Origin: an uncultured Peptoniphilus sp.
GTDB taxonomy: Bacteria > Bacillota > Clostridia > Tissierellales > Peptoniphilaceae
Direction: 5' to 3'
NCBI GenBank assembly: GCA_947254665.1
Contig: CAMYEJ010000086.1
Coordinates: forward strand, 1-5,793
DNA length: 5,793 nt
Shown in pieces: positions 1-5,648 of the stretch. The translations under genes and the position numbers were made by a program. Within the stretch, counting starts at the first letter, position 1. Each line of letters starts with the position of its first letter. The notes beneath the pieces are model-generated. The model was not told where the DNA came from, made no database searches, and was given only the letters and a program-made list of their open reading frames with translations.

Positions 1-1
1 A

Positions 2-10
2 TGTTATACT
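2..10 (+). promoter_or_regulatory. possible extended -10 promoter element before carD
   Basis: TGTTATACT fits an extended -10 (TGn followed by TATACT, one mismatch to TATAAT). A -35 box, if any, lies outside the window. Initiation 6-7 bases downstream would fall at the edge of the carD ribosome binding site and give an almost leaderless message, so this may be chance in AT-rich DNA. Confidence 0.25.
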
Positions 11-29
11 ATAAAGGGGGAGGTAGAAT

Positions 30-512
30 ATGTACAGTATTGGTGACAAAGTAGTATATCCGATGCATGGAGCAGGAGTAATAGTAGACATTGAAAAAAA
101 AGAAATCTTAGGCGAAATAAGGAATTATTACATACTTAAGATGCCTATACAAGAGATGAAGGTCATGGTTCCAGTAGAACAAGCAGAAGAAATAGGAGTA
201 AGACCTATCTACGGCACAGAAGAAATGAAAGAAGTCTTAGAAACATTACAGTCAGACAAGAAACTCGACATGCCTAGCAATTGGAATAGAAGATTCAGAT
301 TTAGCACAGAGAAGATAAAATCAGGAGACATTGTTGAAATAGCAAAAGTAGTAAGATGCCTAGTTAGGATGGACAACGAAAAGAATCTATCCACAGGGGA
401 AAGAAAACTACTTAACAATGCAAAGAAGATCATAGTTTCCGAAATGGCTCTAATATATGAAAAGACTGCAGAAGAAGCAGAAGAGATAATAGACGAGGCC
501 ATACTCGGATAA
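30..512 (+). CDS. carD: CarD/CdnL-family RNA polymerase-binding transcription regulator
   Basis: This 160-residue cytoplasmic protein has the size and layout of the CarD/CdnL family. Residues about 1-60 form the RNA-polymerase-interacting (TRCF-RID-like) beta domain, starting YSIGDKVVYPMHGAGVI, which resembles family N-termini. Residues about 65-160 are a helical DNA-binding domain. The SNW motif has Trp85, which probably matches the tryptophan that wedges at the upstream edge of the transcription bubble in characterised CarD proteins. Family members stabilise the open promoter complex, often at rRNA and other growth promoters. The ATG is preceded by a very strong purine-rich site (AGGGGGAGGT at 15-24). 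The next gene begins 12 bases after the stop in the same frame, so the two are probably co-transcribed. Nothing looks broken. The family call rests on recognised motifs; target promoters cannot be inferred here. Confidence 0.9.
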   Translation: MYSIGDKVVYPMHGAGVIVDIEKKEILGEIRNYYILKMPIQEMKVMVPVEQAEEIGVRPIYGTEEMKEVLETLQSDKKLDMPSNWNRRFRFSTEKIKSGDIVEIAKVVRCLVRMDNEKNLSTGERKLLNNAKKIIVSEMALIYEKTAEEAEEIIDEAILG

Positions 513-524
513 GGGGGTAGTAGT

Positions 525-1622
525 ATTAAAAAGGACAAAAGTATATTCAGGAAGATCTTTACCATACTATGGACATTTGTAGGAGCTGGGTTTGGACTAT
601 TGGTCCTAACAGTACTTAAAGCGCTAGAAATAAAAATACCATTTGGCGGAGTAGGAAGCGCAATCTCTAGGGTTGCCATCGTTATTTTATTTGCATTTAT
701 ATTTTTATTATCATCCCAAACTACATTAAACGCCTTTGAAAGATTCCAAAACCATCTAGAAAAAAAATTAAAAGAGAAGAGTCCACAAGAACTAATCACA
801 GAATTTATAGGACTATTACTTGGACTTCTCCTAGCGTTTTTTGTAACCCAGCCATTATCACTGATTCCTATACCATACCTTGGGGTAGTGATATCAATCC
901 TCGTGTATGCAATGTTTGGGTATCTTGGACTTAGAATATCATCACAGAACTTAGATGATCTACAAGAAAAATTTAAAGATATAAGAGGTGGCACCAAAAA
1001 ATTTGAAACCATGAAGATACCAAAGATCAAAGGAGTTGCCAAAGTAGTAGACACCTCAGTCATTATAGACGGAAGAATAAAAGAAATAGTAGCAGCGGGA
1101 TTTTTAGAAGGACCGCTAATAATACCAGAGTTTGTGCTAGAAGAACTGCAATTTATCGCAGACTCCTCCGACTCACTAAAGAGAAATAGAGGAAGAAGAG
1201 GACTTGACATAGTAAAATCACTTCAAGACGACAAAAAAATAGAAGTCTTAATATCCGACTTAAAATACGAAGATATAAAAGAAGTGGACATGAAACTATT
1301 AAAACTAGCAGCAGACGTAAAAGGAAAGCTAGTAACCAATGACTACAACTTAAACAAAGTTGCAGCATTACAAAATATACAAGTGCTAAATATAAACGAT
1401 CTCGCAAACGCGCTAAGACCAGTGTACCTTCAAGGAGAAAGCCTGGACGTACTAATAGTAAAAGCCGGCAAAGAAATGAACCAAGGCTTGGGTTACTTAG
1501 ACGACGGCACCATGATAGTAGTAGAACAAGGAAAGGATTATATAGGAAAAATAATCCGAGTAGAAGTCACATCAGTACTACAAACCTCAGCAGGCAAGAT
1601 GATATTTGCAAAACCCATATAA
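525..1622 (+). CDS. yacL: YacL-like membrane protein with PIN and TRAM domains (probable ATT start)
   Basis: With the start at ATT 525 the product is 365 residues, close to the usual size of YacL-type PIN/TRAM proteins. Four hydrophobic helices lie at about 12-32, 48-65, 90-110 and 116-137. A PIN nuclease fold follows at about 170-290, with acidic metal-site candidates Asp176 (VVDTS), Glu206/207 and Asp273 (TNDYN). A TRAM RNA-binding domain is at about 305-365. Family knowledge suggests a membrane-tethered ribonuclease; the substrate is not known from sequence. Start choice: the frame is open from the carD stop and holds no ATG, GTG or TTG before TTG 600. AAGGGGG (511-517) sits 7 bases before the ATT at 525, and this start gives an N-terminus (MKKDKSIFRKIF) typical of the family with a complete first helix. 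TTG 600 would cut that helix and has only an AGGAG 14 bases away. It follows carD by 12 bases and ends in a terminator, so carD and yacL look like one unit. Confidence 0.85.
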   Translation: MKKDKSIFRKIFTILWTFVGAGFGLLVLTVLKALEIKIPFGGVGSAISRVAIVILFAFIFLLSSQTTLNAFERFQNHLEKKLKEKSPQELITEFIGLLLGLLLAFFVTQPLSLIPIPYLGVVISILVYAMFGYLGLRISSQNLDDLQEKFKDIRGGTKKFETMKIPKIKGVAKVVDTSVIIDGRIKEIVAAGFLEGPLIIPEFVLEELQFIADSSDSLKRNRGRRGLDIVKSLQDDKKIEVLISDLKYEDIKEVDMKLLKLAADVKGKLVTNDYNLNKVAALQNIQVLNINDLANALRPVYLQGESLDVLIVKAGKEMNQGLGYLDDGTMIVVEQGKDYIGKIIRVEVTSVLQTSAGKMIFAKPI

Positions 1623-1632
1623 AAATAATTGA

Positions 1633-1659
1633 GCATGCTCTACATAGAGCGTGTTTTTT
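1633..1659 (+). terminator. Rho-independent terminator after the yacL-like gene
   Basis: A 9-bp stem (GCATGCTCT with AGAGCGTGT, two G-U pairs) closes an ACAT loop and runs into six T residues. It lies 10 bases after the stop codon and closes the carD-yacL unit. Nothing coding is seen in the next stretch, 1660-1737. Confidence 0.85.
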
Positions 1660-1737
1660 ATGGGAAATTTTAAATGATTCGCCACATAAAAAACTAAGGA
1701 ATACAGTCACCATGCAATAGAAAACACTCTCCAAACT

Positions 1738-1918
1738 GGTCGTCCTGAGCGAACACAGTGAGTCGAATGGGTATAAGCTCTATTTAACCAAGCCAAGGCA
1801 AGTGAAAAATTTCAAAGATTATAATATATGTAAATAATCATCCTTGTATAACCCCGCCAAGGTTATACCCATTCGACTACGGGTGTCGGAAAACATCCAC
1901 CCTCCGCTCAGGGTGACT
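1738..1918. repeat. interspersed palindromic repeat element (about 180 bp)
   Basis: The two ends are inverted copies of each other. AGTCGAATGGGTATAA (1761-1776) matches TTATACCCATTCGACT (1863-1878) perfectly over 16 bases. Further out, GGTCGTCCTGAGCG (1738-1751) matches the complement of CGCTCAGGGTGACT (1905-1918) at 11 of 14 bases. The CCTGAGCG...GTCGAA wording resembles dispersed CTGAGCG/GTCGAA repeats found between genes in many bacteria. A smaller hairpin (GTATAACC 1846-1853 with GGTTATAC 1861-1868) is nested inside. No protein of its own is apparent. Whether it is a MITE, a REP-like element or a composite cannot be settled from one copy. Confidence 0.65.
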
Positions 1919-1939
1919 GTCTACCTCTGGAATTTTAAA

Positions 1940-2082
1940 AGTTACCTCCTAACTACATTTACCATGGGAGGCAGTCGAGTTCTACAAATCAGCCTTCATT
2001 ACATTCGGCTTCTTTGTAAATGCACGAAACCTGCGACGAAATCAAAGATTTCGGCTAGGGCTTCGACACTACAGTATCTTCC
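1940..2082. repeat. second repeat-like block running into feoA
   Basis: This non-coding block is GC-richer than its neighbours and holds several short inverted repeats. These are CCTCC/GGAGG at 1945-1949 and 1967-1971, and a perfect CGAAATC-AAA-GATTTCG hairpin within 2038-2054. Words such as AGTCGAG (about 1973) and CTTCGAC (2061-2067) echo the GTCGAA motif of the element just upstream. Its right edge coincides with the point where recognisable FeoA coding sequence begins, so it probably replaced or was inserted into the 5' end of feoA. The complementary strand reads open for about 30 codons across it, which I regard as a by-product of a repeat family, not a gene. Boundaries are approximate. 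Confidence 0.5.
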
Positions 2083-2085
2083 CAA

Positions 2086-2277
2086 TACAGAGTTATCAAA
2101 ATCAGTGGCAAGGGACCGCTCAAGAGAATAATTATGGATATGGGTATTACGAAAGGTGCAGAACTATTTGTTCGTAAGGTTGCACCATTAGGAAATCCAG
2201 TTCAGATCAACCTTAGAAACTATGAGCTCAGCATTAGAAAAGAAGACGCTGACCTTATAGAAGTAGAAGAAATGTAA
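2086..2277 (+). pseudogene. feoA: FeoA remnant, 5' end missing
   Basis: About 63 codons match the body of FeoA, the small SH3-like partner of the ferrous-iron transporter FeoB. The run YRVIKISGKGPLKR leads into IMDMGITKGAEL, then VRKVAPLGNP and the C-terminal YELSIRKEDADLIEVE. A normal FeoA is about 75 residues and starts some 12-15 residues earlier. Upstream in this frame there is no start codon before a TAG at 2056-2058, and the sequence turns into the repeat block. The only ATG in frame before the core (2134) would give a 47-residue fragment lacking the first strand. No ribosome binding site or promoter is visible. The remnant lies 33 bases before the feoB start, the normal gene order. Confidence 0.8.
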
Positions 2278-2310
2278 TTTAAAAGAGAGAATAGAGGAAA
2301 GAGGATTAAT

Positions 2311-3135
2311 ATGAAAATCACAATTGCTTTGGCAGGTAATCCTAACAGTGGAAAGTCCACCCTTTTCAATGCTCTTACTGGTTCAAACCAATATGTAGGT
2401 AACTGGCCAGGGGTAACTGTTGAAAAGAAGACATGACTTTACAAAAAAGAAAAGGATGTTGCCATCACAGACTTACCAGGCATCTACTCACTTTCTCCAT
2501 ATACACTTGAAGAAGTCATTACTTAATAAACGAAAAAGTAGATGTAATTATTGACGTAATAGACGGAACCAATATAGAAAGAAACTTATACCTTGCAACA
2601 CAACTTAGTGAGCTTGGTATTCCACTAGTAATCGCACTTAATATGATGGACGTGGTTAGAAAGAACAACGACTATATTGACGTAGCACAAATCGAAAAGA
2701 GACTCGGCTGTAAAGTTGTAGAAATCTCTGCGCTTAAAGGCGAAAATATAGATCATCTTGTAGAAGTTGCTAAATCATTTAAAGGTCAAAAGACTGAAGA
2801 AATGAAAACTTTTGGCGAAGATGTAGAAAAGTATTTAACAGAAATCGAAGAAGCTGTAGCATCTATTAAAGAACACAAATCTAAAAGATGGATTGCTATA
2901 AAACTTTTTGAAAACGACGAAAAGATCAGAGAAGAAATTAAGATTTCTGCTGAAGAAGGAAAAAAAGTTGATGAAATCATCGCAAGAGCTGAAAAAGAAA
3001 TGGGTGATGACGGCGAAGGTATCATTACCGACGAAAGATATAACTATGTAGCACAAGTTACAAAAGACACAGTTAAAAAGGCCAGAGCTGGCATGACCAA
3101 ATCTGACAAGATAGATAGAATAGTAACCAATAGAT
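2311..3135 (+). pseudogene. feoB: FeoB remnant: GTPase and helical domains only, with stop, frameshift and lost membrane domain
   Basis: Intact FeoB moves Fe(II) across the inner membrane and carries an N-terminal G-protein domain, a helical GDI domain and a large polytopic core. Here all five G motifs can be read: G1 GNPNSGKST near the start, G2 in PGVTVE, G3 DLPG (about 2473-2484), G4 NMMD (2640-2651) and G5 SAL (about 2728). They are split by two lesions. One is an in-frame TGA at 2434-2436, most simply GGA to TGA. The other is a shift near 2520, where the frame would meet TAA at 2524 while the family sequence LINEKVDVIIDVIDGTNIE continues in another frame; the match suggests about 10 bases lost. 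The GDI-like region runs from about 2790 to 3130 and ends at IVTNR, just where the first membrane helix should begin. The roughly 400-residue membrane core is absent. The ATG at 2311 has AAAGAGG 6 bases upstream. An ORF from ATG 2643 could give a soluble 197-residue fragment, but I see no case for function. Confidence 0.85.
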
Positions 3136-3276
3136 TTTATAATAATAGCAATCGTACTAGTAGCAGTGTACTTCGCAATAAGACATGTAAAGAAGAACAA
3201 AGGAACCTGCGATTGTGGCCGCTCATGTGGTTGTAGCGAATGCCATGAACATGACATGGGAGTAAAAAAACATTAA
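3130..3276 (+). pseudogene. remnant of a FeoB-associated Cys-rich membrane protein, joined to truncated feoB
   Basis: In a frame different from the feoB tail, the sequence reads one hydrophobic helix (DFIIIAIVLVAVYFAI), a basic stretch (RHVKKNKG), then a Cys-rich tail with the pattern CDCGRSCGCSEC followed by HEHD, ending at TAA 3274-3276. That is the layout of the small FeoB-associated Cys-rich membrane proteins often encoded right after feoB in Firmicutes. The expected ATG is not there: ATA-GAT-TTT stands where ATG-GAT-TTT would be natural, with a TAA only two codons upstream (3124-3126). The likeliest reading is that the deletion which removed the FeoB membrane domain ended at or in the first codon of this gene. 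Reading the feoB frame through gives an unrelated 3' tail ending at 3236. The family call rests on helix plus Cys pattern. Confidence 0.65.
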
Positions 3277-3306
3277 AATCAACAAAAATGCACAAAAACT
3301 ATAAAA

Positions 3307-3339
3307 TTGCTTGTAAAATAGACAGATTTATAGTAAAAT
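3307..3339 (+). promoter_or_regulatory. probable promoter of the rpmG-secE-nusG-rplK-rplA operon
   Basis: Two overlapping sigma-70-type arrangements are visible: TTGCTT (3307-3312), 16 bases, TATAGT (3329-3334); and TTGTAA (3311-3316), 17 bases, TAAAAT (3334-3339). Either would start transcription near 3341-3347, giving a leader of about 80 bases before rpmG. No terminator is seen between the feo remnant and this point. Confidence 0.55.
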
Positions 3340-3344
3340 AATAG

Positions 3345-3400
3345 GGTCAACTGAAGGTTTGACCAGAAACTAAAGGCTTAATAGTAAATTAAGCCTTTTT
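3345..3400 (+). promoter_or_regulatory. rpmG leader with upstream hairpin and intrinsic terminator (possible attenuator)
   Basis: The transcribed leader can form a first hairpin (GGTCAA 3345-3350 with TTGACC 3359-3364). It is followed by a perfect 11-bp terminator hairpin (AAAGGCTTAAT 3372-3382, loop AGTAA, ATTAAGCCTTT 3388-3398) ending in TTTTT at 3396-3400. The terminator lies after the probable promoter and 25 bases before the rpmG start, so it must be read through to express the operon. AAGGTTT (3354-3360) could pair instead with AAGCCTT (3391-3397), giving an antiterminator form. The hairpins are seen directly; the switching is inference. Confidence 0.55.
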
Positions 3401-3425
3401 ATAAACCATTTTAGGAGGTGTTTTA

Positions 3426-3575
3426 ATGGCTGACCGTATTGTTCTTGAATGCACTGAATGTAAACAAAGAAACTATGTAACTTATAAGAACAAAAAAACA
3501 AATACTGAAAGACTAGAGCGTAGTAAATACTGCAAGTTTTGTAAAAAACATACTGCTCACAAAGAAACGAAATAA
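3426..3575 (+). CDS. rpmG: 50S ribosomal protein L33
   Basis: The product is 49 residues, the normal size for bacterial L33, a small protein of the large subunit near the tRNA exit site. Two CxxC pairs (Cys9/Cys12 in ECTEC and Cys36/Cys39 in YCKFC) mark the zinc-binding form. The central [15 protein letters not shown] segment is typical. The ATG has a canonical AGGAGGTG at 3413-3420. rpmG-secE-nusG is the standard Firmicutes order. No tRNA gene lies between rpmG and secE; only 8 bases separate the stop from the first secE ATG. Confidence 0.95.
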   Translation: MADRIVLECTECKQRNYVTYKNKKTNTERLERSKYCKFCKKHTAHKETK

Positions 3576-3586
3576 GGAGTGATATG

Positions 3587-3802
3587 ATGGCACAACCAGT
3601 TGTAAAAACAAACGAAACGAAAGATACAAACAAGTATCTACGTGGAGTAAAATCTGAATTCAAAAAAGTTGTGTGGCCTACAAAAGAACAAGTAATAAAA
3701 TACTCCACAGTAGTAATAGTAGTAAGTATTTTATCAGCTCTCGTTCTATCAGCATACGATGAAATAGTATATTTCATAATAAAGCTGATTGTAGGTAGAT
3801 AA
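3587..3802 (+). CDS. secE: preprotein translocase subunit SecE
   Basis: This 71-residue protein is a minimal single-span SecE, the clamp-like subunit that holds the two halves of SecY together in the SecYEG channel. The family signature is clear: an amphipathic segment LRGVKSEFKKVVWPTKEQ at about 18-35, followed by one transmembrane helix at about 39-70. Two ATGs stand in tandem (3584 and 3587). I prefer the second because AAGGAG (3574-3579) is then 7 bases away rather than 4, and MAQPV is a natural N-terminus; the alternative adds only one Met. The stop is a single base before the nusG start, so translation is probably coupled. Confidence 0.93.
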   Translation: MAQPVVKTNETKDTNKYLRGVKSEFKKVVWPTKEQVIKYSTVVIVVSILSALVLSAYDEIVYFIIKLIVGR

Positions 3803-3803
3803 G

Positions 3804-4343
3804 ATGTCAGATGATGTTTTAAGAGAGAATACTGCAAAATGGTATGTAATCCACACATATTCCGGACATGAAAACAAAGTAAAAGCAAACATGGAAGCCA
3901 TGGTCCAAAACAGACACATGGAAGATGTAATACTTGACATACAAGTTCCAATGGAAGAGTATGTAGAAGAAAAAGATGGAGTAGAAAAATCAAAAGAAAG
4001 AAAACTATTCCCATCATATGTCCTAGTGAAGATGATAATGAATGACGAAACCTGGTACCTAGTGAGAAACACTAGAGGAGTAACAGGATTTGTAGGACCA
4101 GGATCTAAACCGGTCCCACTATCAGATGAAGAAGTCTTAGCCCTAGGAGTAGCAGATAAGAAAGAATTCTTCGGAGGATACGAAGTAGGAGAAAGCGTAA
4201 AAGTAAAAGACGGTCCATTCGAAGACTTCGTAGGCGTAATAGACGCCATGAGCTACGAAAAAGGAAAAGTAGACGTAGTCATCTCAATGTTTGGAAGAGA
4301 TACCAAAGTTGAACTAAGTTTCAATCAAATAGTAAAGATTTAA
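3804..4343 (+). CDS. nusG: transcription termination/antitermination factor NusG
   Basis: The 179-residue product has the two domains of NusG. The NGN domain is at about 10-112 (KWYVIHTYSGHENKV; ERKLFPSYVLVKM; WYLVRNTRGVTGFVG), which binds the RNA polymerase clamp. The KOW domain is at about 126-179 (YEVGESVKVKDGPFEDFVG), which contacts partner factors such as Rho or ribosomal S10. It acts on elongating RNA polymerase. The ATG follows the secE stop by one base and has only a weak upstream site inside secE (around GTAGGT 3791-3796), consistent with coupled translation. Length and motifs are ordinary for the family. Confidence 0.96.
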   Translation: MSDDVLRENTAKWYVIHTYSGHENKVKANMEAMVQNRHMEDVILDIQVPMEEYVEEKDGVEKSKERKLFPSYVLVKMIMNDETWYLVRNTRGVTGFVGPGSKPVPLSDEEVLALGVADKKEFFGGYEVGESVKVKDGPFEDFVGVIDAMSYEKGKVDVVISMFGRDTKVELSFNQIVKI

Positions 4344-4351
4344 AAAAATTA

Positions 4352-4383
4352 GTGGGAGGGTAACCCCGCAAAACCACAGGAGG
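4352..4383 (+). promoter_or_regulatory. structured leader before rplK, likely L1 (L11-operon) autoregulatory site
   Basis: GTGG (4352-4355) pairs with CCAC (4374-4377). An inner helix GGG (4358-4360) pairs with CCC (within 4364-4367) over a short loop, leaving unpaired GA on the 5' side and about GCAAAA on the 3' side. The outer stem abuts the ribosome binding site AGGAGG (4378-4383), so stabilising it would hinder initiation. The same architecture recurs before rplA. In bacteria L1 represses its own operon by binding an mRNA mimic of its 23S rRNA site; assigning that role here is inference. Confidence 0.6.
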
Positions 4384-4389
4384 TAAAAA

Positions 4390-4815
4390 ATGGCAAAGAA
4401 AGTCATAGCATTAGTAAAATTACAAATCCCTGCAGGAAAGGCAACACCAGCACCACCAGTTGGTACAGCACTTGGTCCTCACGGAGTAAACATAATGGAG
4501 TTTACAAAGCAATTTAACGCAAAAACCCAAGACCAAGCTGGAATGATTATTCCTGTAGTATTAACAGTATATCAAGATAGAACCTTTAGCTTTATAACTA
4601 AGACACCACCAGCAGCAGTGTTAATTAAAAAAGCAATCAACCTAAACTCAGGTTCAGGAGAACCAAACAAGAAAAAAGTTGGTAAAATTAAAAAAGCACA
4701 AGTAGAAGAAATCGCAAAACTAAAGATGGAAGACTTAAACGCTGCATCTGTAGAAGCTGCAATGTCAATGATCGCAGGAACTGCAAGAAGCATGGGTGTA
4801 GAAGTTATTGATTAG
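4390..4815 (+). CDS. rplK: 50S ribosomal protein L11
   Basis: The 141-residue product matches L11 end to end. The N-terminal domain carries the [16 protein letters not shown] segment (about 10-25) and PHGVNIMEF (30-38), and includes the proline-rich face bound by thiopeptides and stringent factor. The C-terminal rRNA-binding domain is at about 70-141, with [23 protein letters not shown]11 sits in the GTPase-associated centre, where it works with L10/L7-L12, EF-G, release factors and RelA-type enzymes. Residues at 26-30 read TALGP where many L11 proteins have PALGQ, a minor variation. The ATG follows AGGAGG by 6 bases. The stop overlaps the first base of the rplA leader structure. Confidence 0.96.
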   Translation: MAKKVIALVKLQIPAGKATPAPPVGTALGPHGVNIMEFTKQFNAKTQDQAGMIIPVVLTVYQDRTFSFITKTPPAAVLIKKAINLNSGSGEPNKKKVGKIKKAQVEEIAKLKMEDLNAASVEAAMSMIAGTARSMGVEVID

Positions 4816-4849
4816 TGGGAGAATCTAAATTCGCAAGAACCACAGGAGG
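4815..4849 (+). promoter_or_regulatory. structured leader before rplA, second copy of the L1-type site
   Basis: GTGG (4815-4818) pairs with CCAC (4840-4843). The inner helix here is GAAT (4821-4824) with ATTC (4829-4832), with GA on the 5' side and GCAAGAA on the 3' side. AGGAGG follows at once (4844-4849). Compared with the rplK leader, the outer stem and unpaired bases are kept while the inner helix changes on both arms, which supports a real RNA structure. It begins at the last base of the rplK stop codon. Confidence 0.6.
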
Positions 4850-4854
4850 TAAAA

Positions 4855-5556
4855 ATGGCAAAAAAAGGAAAAAATTATTTAGAAAGTATAAAGCTTTACG
4901 ATAAACACAATCTATACGATGCAAAAGAAGCATTAGAATTAGTGCAAAAAACCGGAAAAGCAAAATTTGATGAAACAGTTGAACTATCAGTAAGACTGGG
5001 AGTAGACCCAAGACAAGCAGATCAACAAGTAAGAGGAACAGTAGTACTACCACACGGAACAGGTAAGACAATAAGAGTATTAGTACTAGCAAAAGGACCA
5101 AAAGTAGAAGAAGCACTAAACGCAGGAGCTGACTACGCAGGTGGAGAAGAATACGTAGAAAAAATCCAAAAAGAAAACTGGTTTGAATTCGACGTAGTAA
5201 TAGCAACCCCTGACATGATGGGAGTAGTAGGAAAGATCGGACGTGTCCTAGGACCAAAAGGATTAATGCCTAACCCAAAATCAGGAACAGTAACATTCGA
5301 AGTAGAAAAAGCAGTACAAGATACTAAAGCAGGTAAGATTGAGTACAGAGTAGACAAACAAGCAATAATAAACGTACCAATCGGAAAAGTATCATTTGGA
5401 ACAGAAAAGCTACAAGATAACTTCCAAGCAGTAACACAAGCTATAATCAAAGCAAAACCTGCATCATCAAAAGGACGTTACCTAAAATCAGTAACAGTAG
5501 CATCTACAATGGGACCTGGAATTAAAATAAACGGTCAAAAATTAATCGAAAACTAA
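4855..5556 (+). CDS. rplA: 50S ribosomal protein L1
   Basis: The 233-residue product is a full-length L1. The signature [14 protein letters not shown] is at about 133-146, following [11 protein letters not shown]. Domain I is made of the N- and C-terminal parts (about 1-68 and 160-233, including [16 protein letters not shown]), and a Rossmann-like domain II lies between (about 69-158). L1 forms the mobile stalk at the E site of the 50S subunit and in many bacteria represses translation of its own mRNA. The structured leaders before rplK and rplA fit that role. The start has AGGAGG at 4844-4849. A terminator follows directly, so rplJ/rplL are not obviously part of this transcript. Confidence 0.97.
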   Translation: MAKKGKNYLESIKLYDKHNLYDAKEALELVQKTGKAKFDETVELSVRLGVDPRQADQQVRGTVVLPHGTGKTIRVLVLAKGPKVEEALNAGADYAGGEEYVEKIQKENWFEFDVVIATPDMMGVVGKIGRVLGPKGLMPNPKSGTVTFEVEKAVQDTKAGKIEYRVDKQAIINVPIGKVSFGTEKLQDNFQAVTQAIIKAKPASSKGRYLKSVTVASTMGPGIKINGQKLIEN

Positions 5557-5561
5557 AATGG

Positions 5562-5587
5562 AAAGAGGCAAAAGCCTCTTTTTTTTT
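5562..5587 (+). terminator. Rho-independent terminator after rplA
   Basis: AAAGAGGC (5562-5569) and GCCTCTTT (5574-5581) form a perfect 8-bp stem with an AAAA loop, followed by T residues up to 5587. It lies 5 bases after the rplA stop. Its downstream T-rich tail is the insertion point of the mini-element described next. Confidence 0.92.
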
Positions 5588-5597
5588 ATTTTTTTAA

Positions 5598-5648
5598 GGC
5601 TCTATAATATCTGTCGGGGAGTAAAACACCAACAGATATTATAGAGCC
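5598..5648. mobile_element. 51-bp palindromic mini-transposon with 17-bp terminal repeats and 8-bp target duplication
   Basis: GGCTCTATAATATCTGT (5598-5614) and its exact complement (5632-5648) enclose a 17-base centre. Directly outside, TTTTTTAA occurs at 5590-5597 and again at 5649-5656, an exact 8-bp duplication. Ends beginning GGCTCT with 8-bp duplications are features of the ISL3 insertion-sequence family, so this looks like a minimal non-autonomous derivative of such an element; the family call is from memory. With flanking bases the stem reaches 19 bp and is followed by six T residues, so it could also act as a terminator in either direction. No transposase is present. Confidence 0.7.

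Noticed and set aside
209..1210. 333-codon open frame on the minus strand
   Set aside because: It lies opposite carD and the yacL-like gene, is rich in Ser/Ile/Phe as expected from the complement of A-rich coding DNA, and has no family features. The same applies to other minus-strand frames opposite feoB, secE, nusG, rplK and rplA.
1820..1825. TATAAT as a promoter -10 box
   Set aside because: No -35 box at the right distance and no intact gene downstream. It lies in AT-rich DNA inside a palindromic repeat.
1844..2131. Open frame of 95 codons on the + strand
   Set aside because: It spans two repeat blocks and runs into the feoA remnant in the wrong frame. It has no convincing ribosome binding site and no recognisable domain.
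2434..2436. TGA in feoB as selenocysteine or other recoding
   Set aside because: The residue is not a conserved Cys in FeoB, a second frameshift follows within 100 bases and the membrane domain is gone, so plain nonsense decay is simpler.
2643..3236. ORF of 197 codons as a free-standing gene
   Set aside because: It is the middle part of FeoB (G4 motif to the helical domain) in the shifted frame, with an unrelated tail read out of frame after the deletion junction.
3345..3400. T-box or known riboswitch before rpmG
   Set aside because: The leader is only about 80 bases and lacks the T-box sequence and specifier stem, and I recognise no ligand-binding fold.
3576..3586. tRNA-Trp gene between rpmG and secE, as in some Firmicutes
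   Set aside because: Only 8-11 bases separate the two genes; no tRNA can fit.
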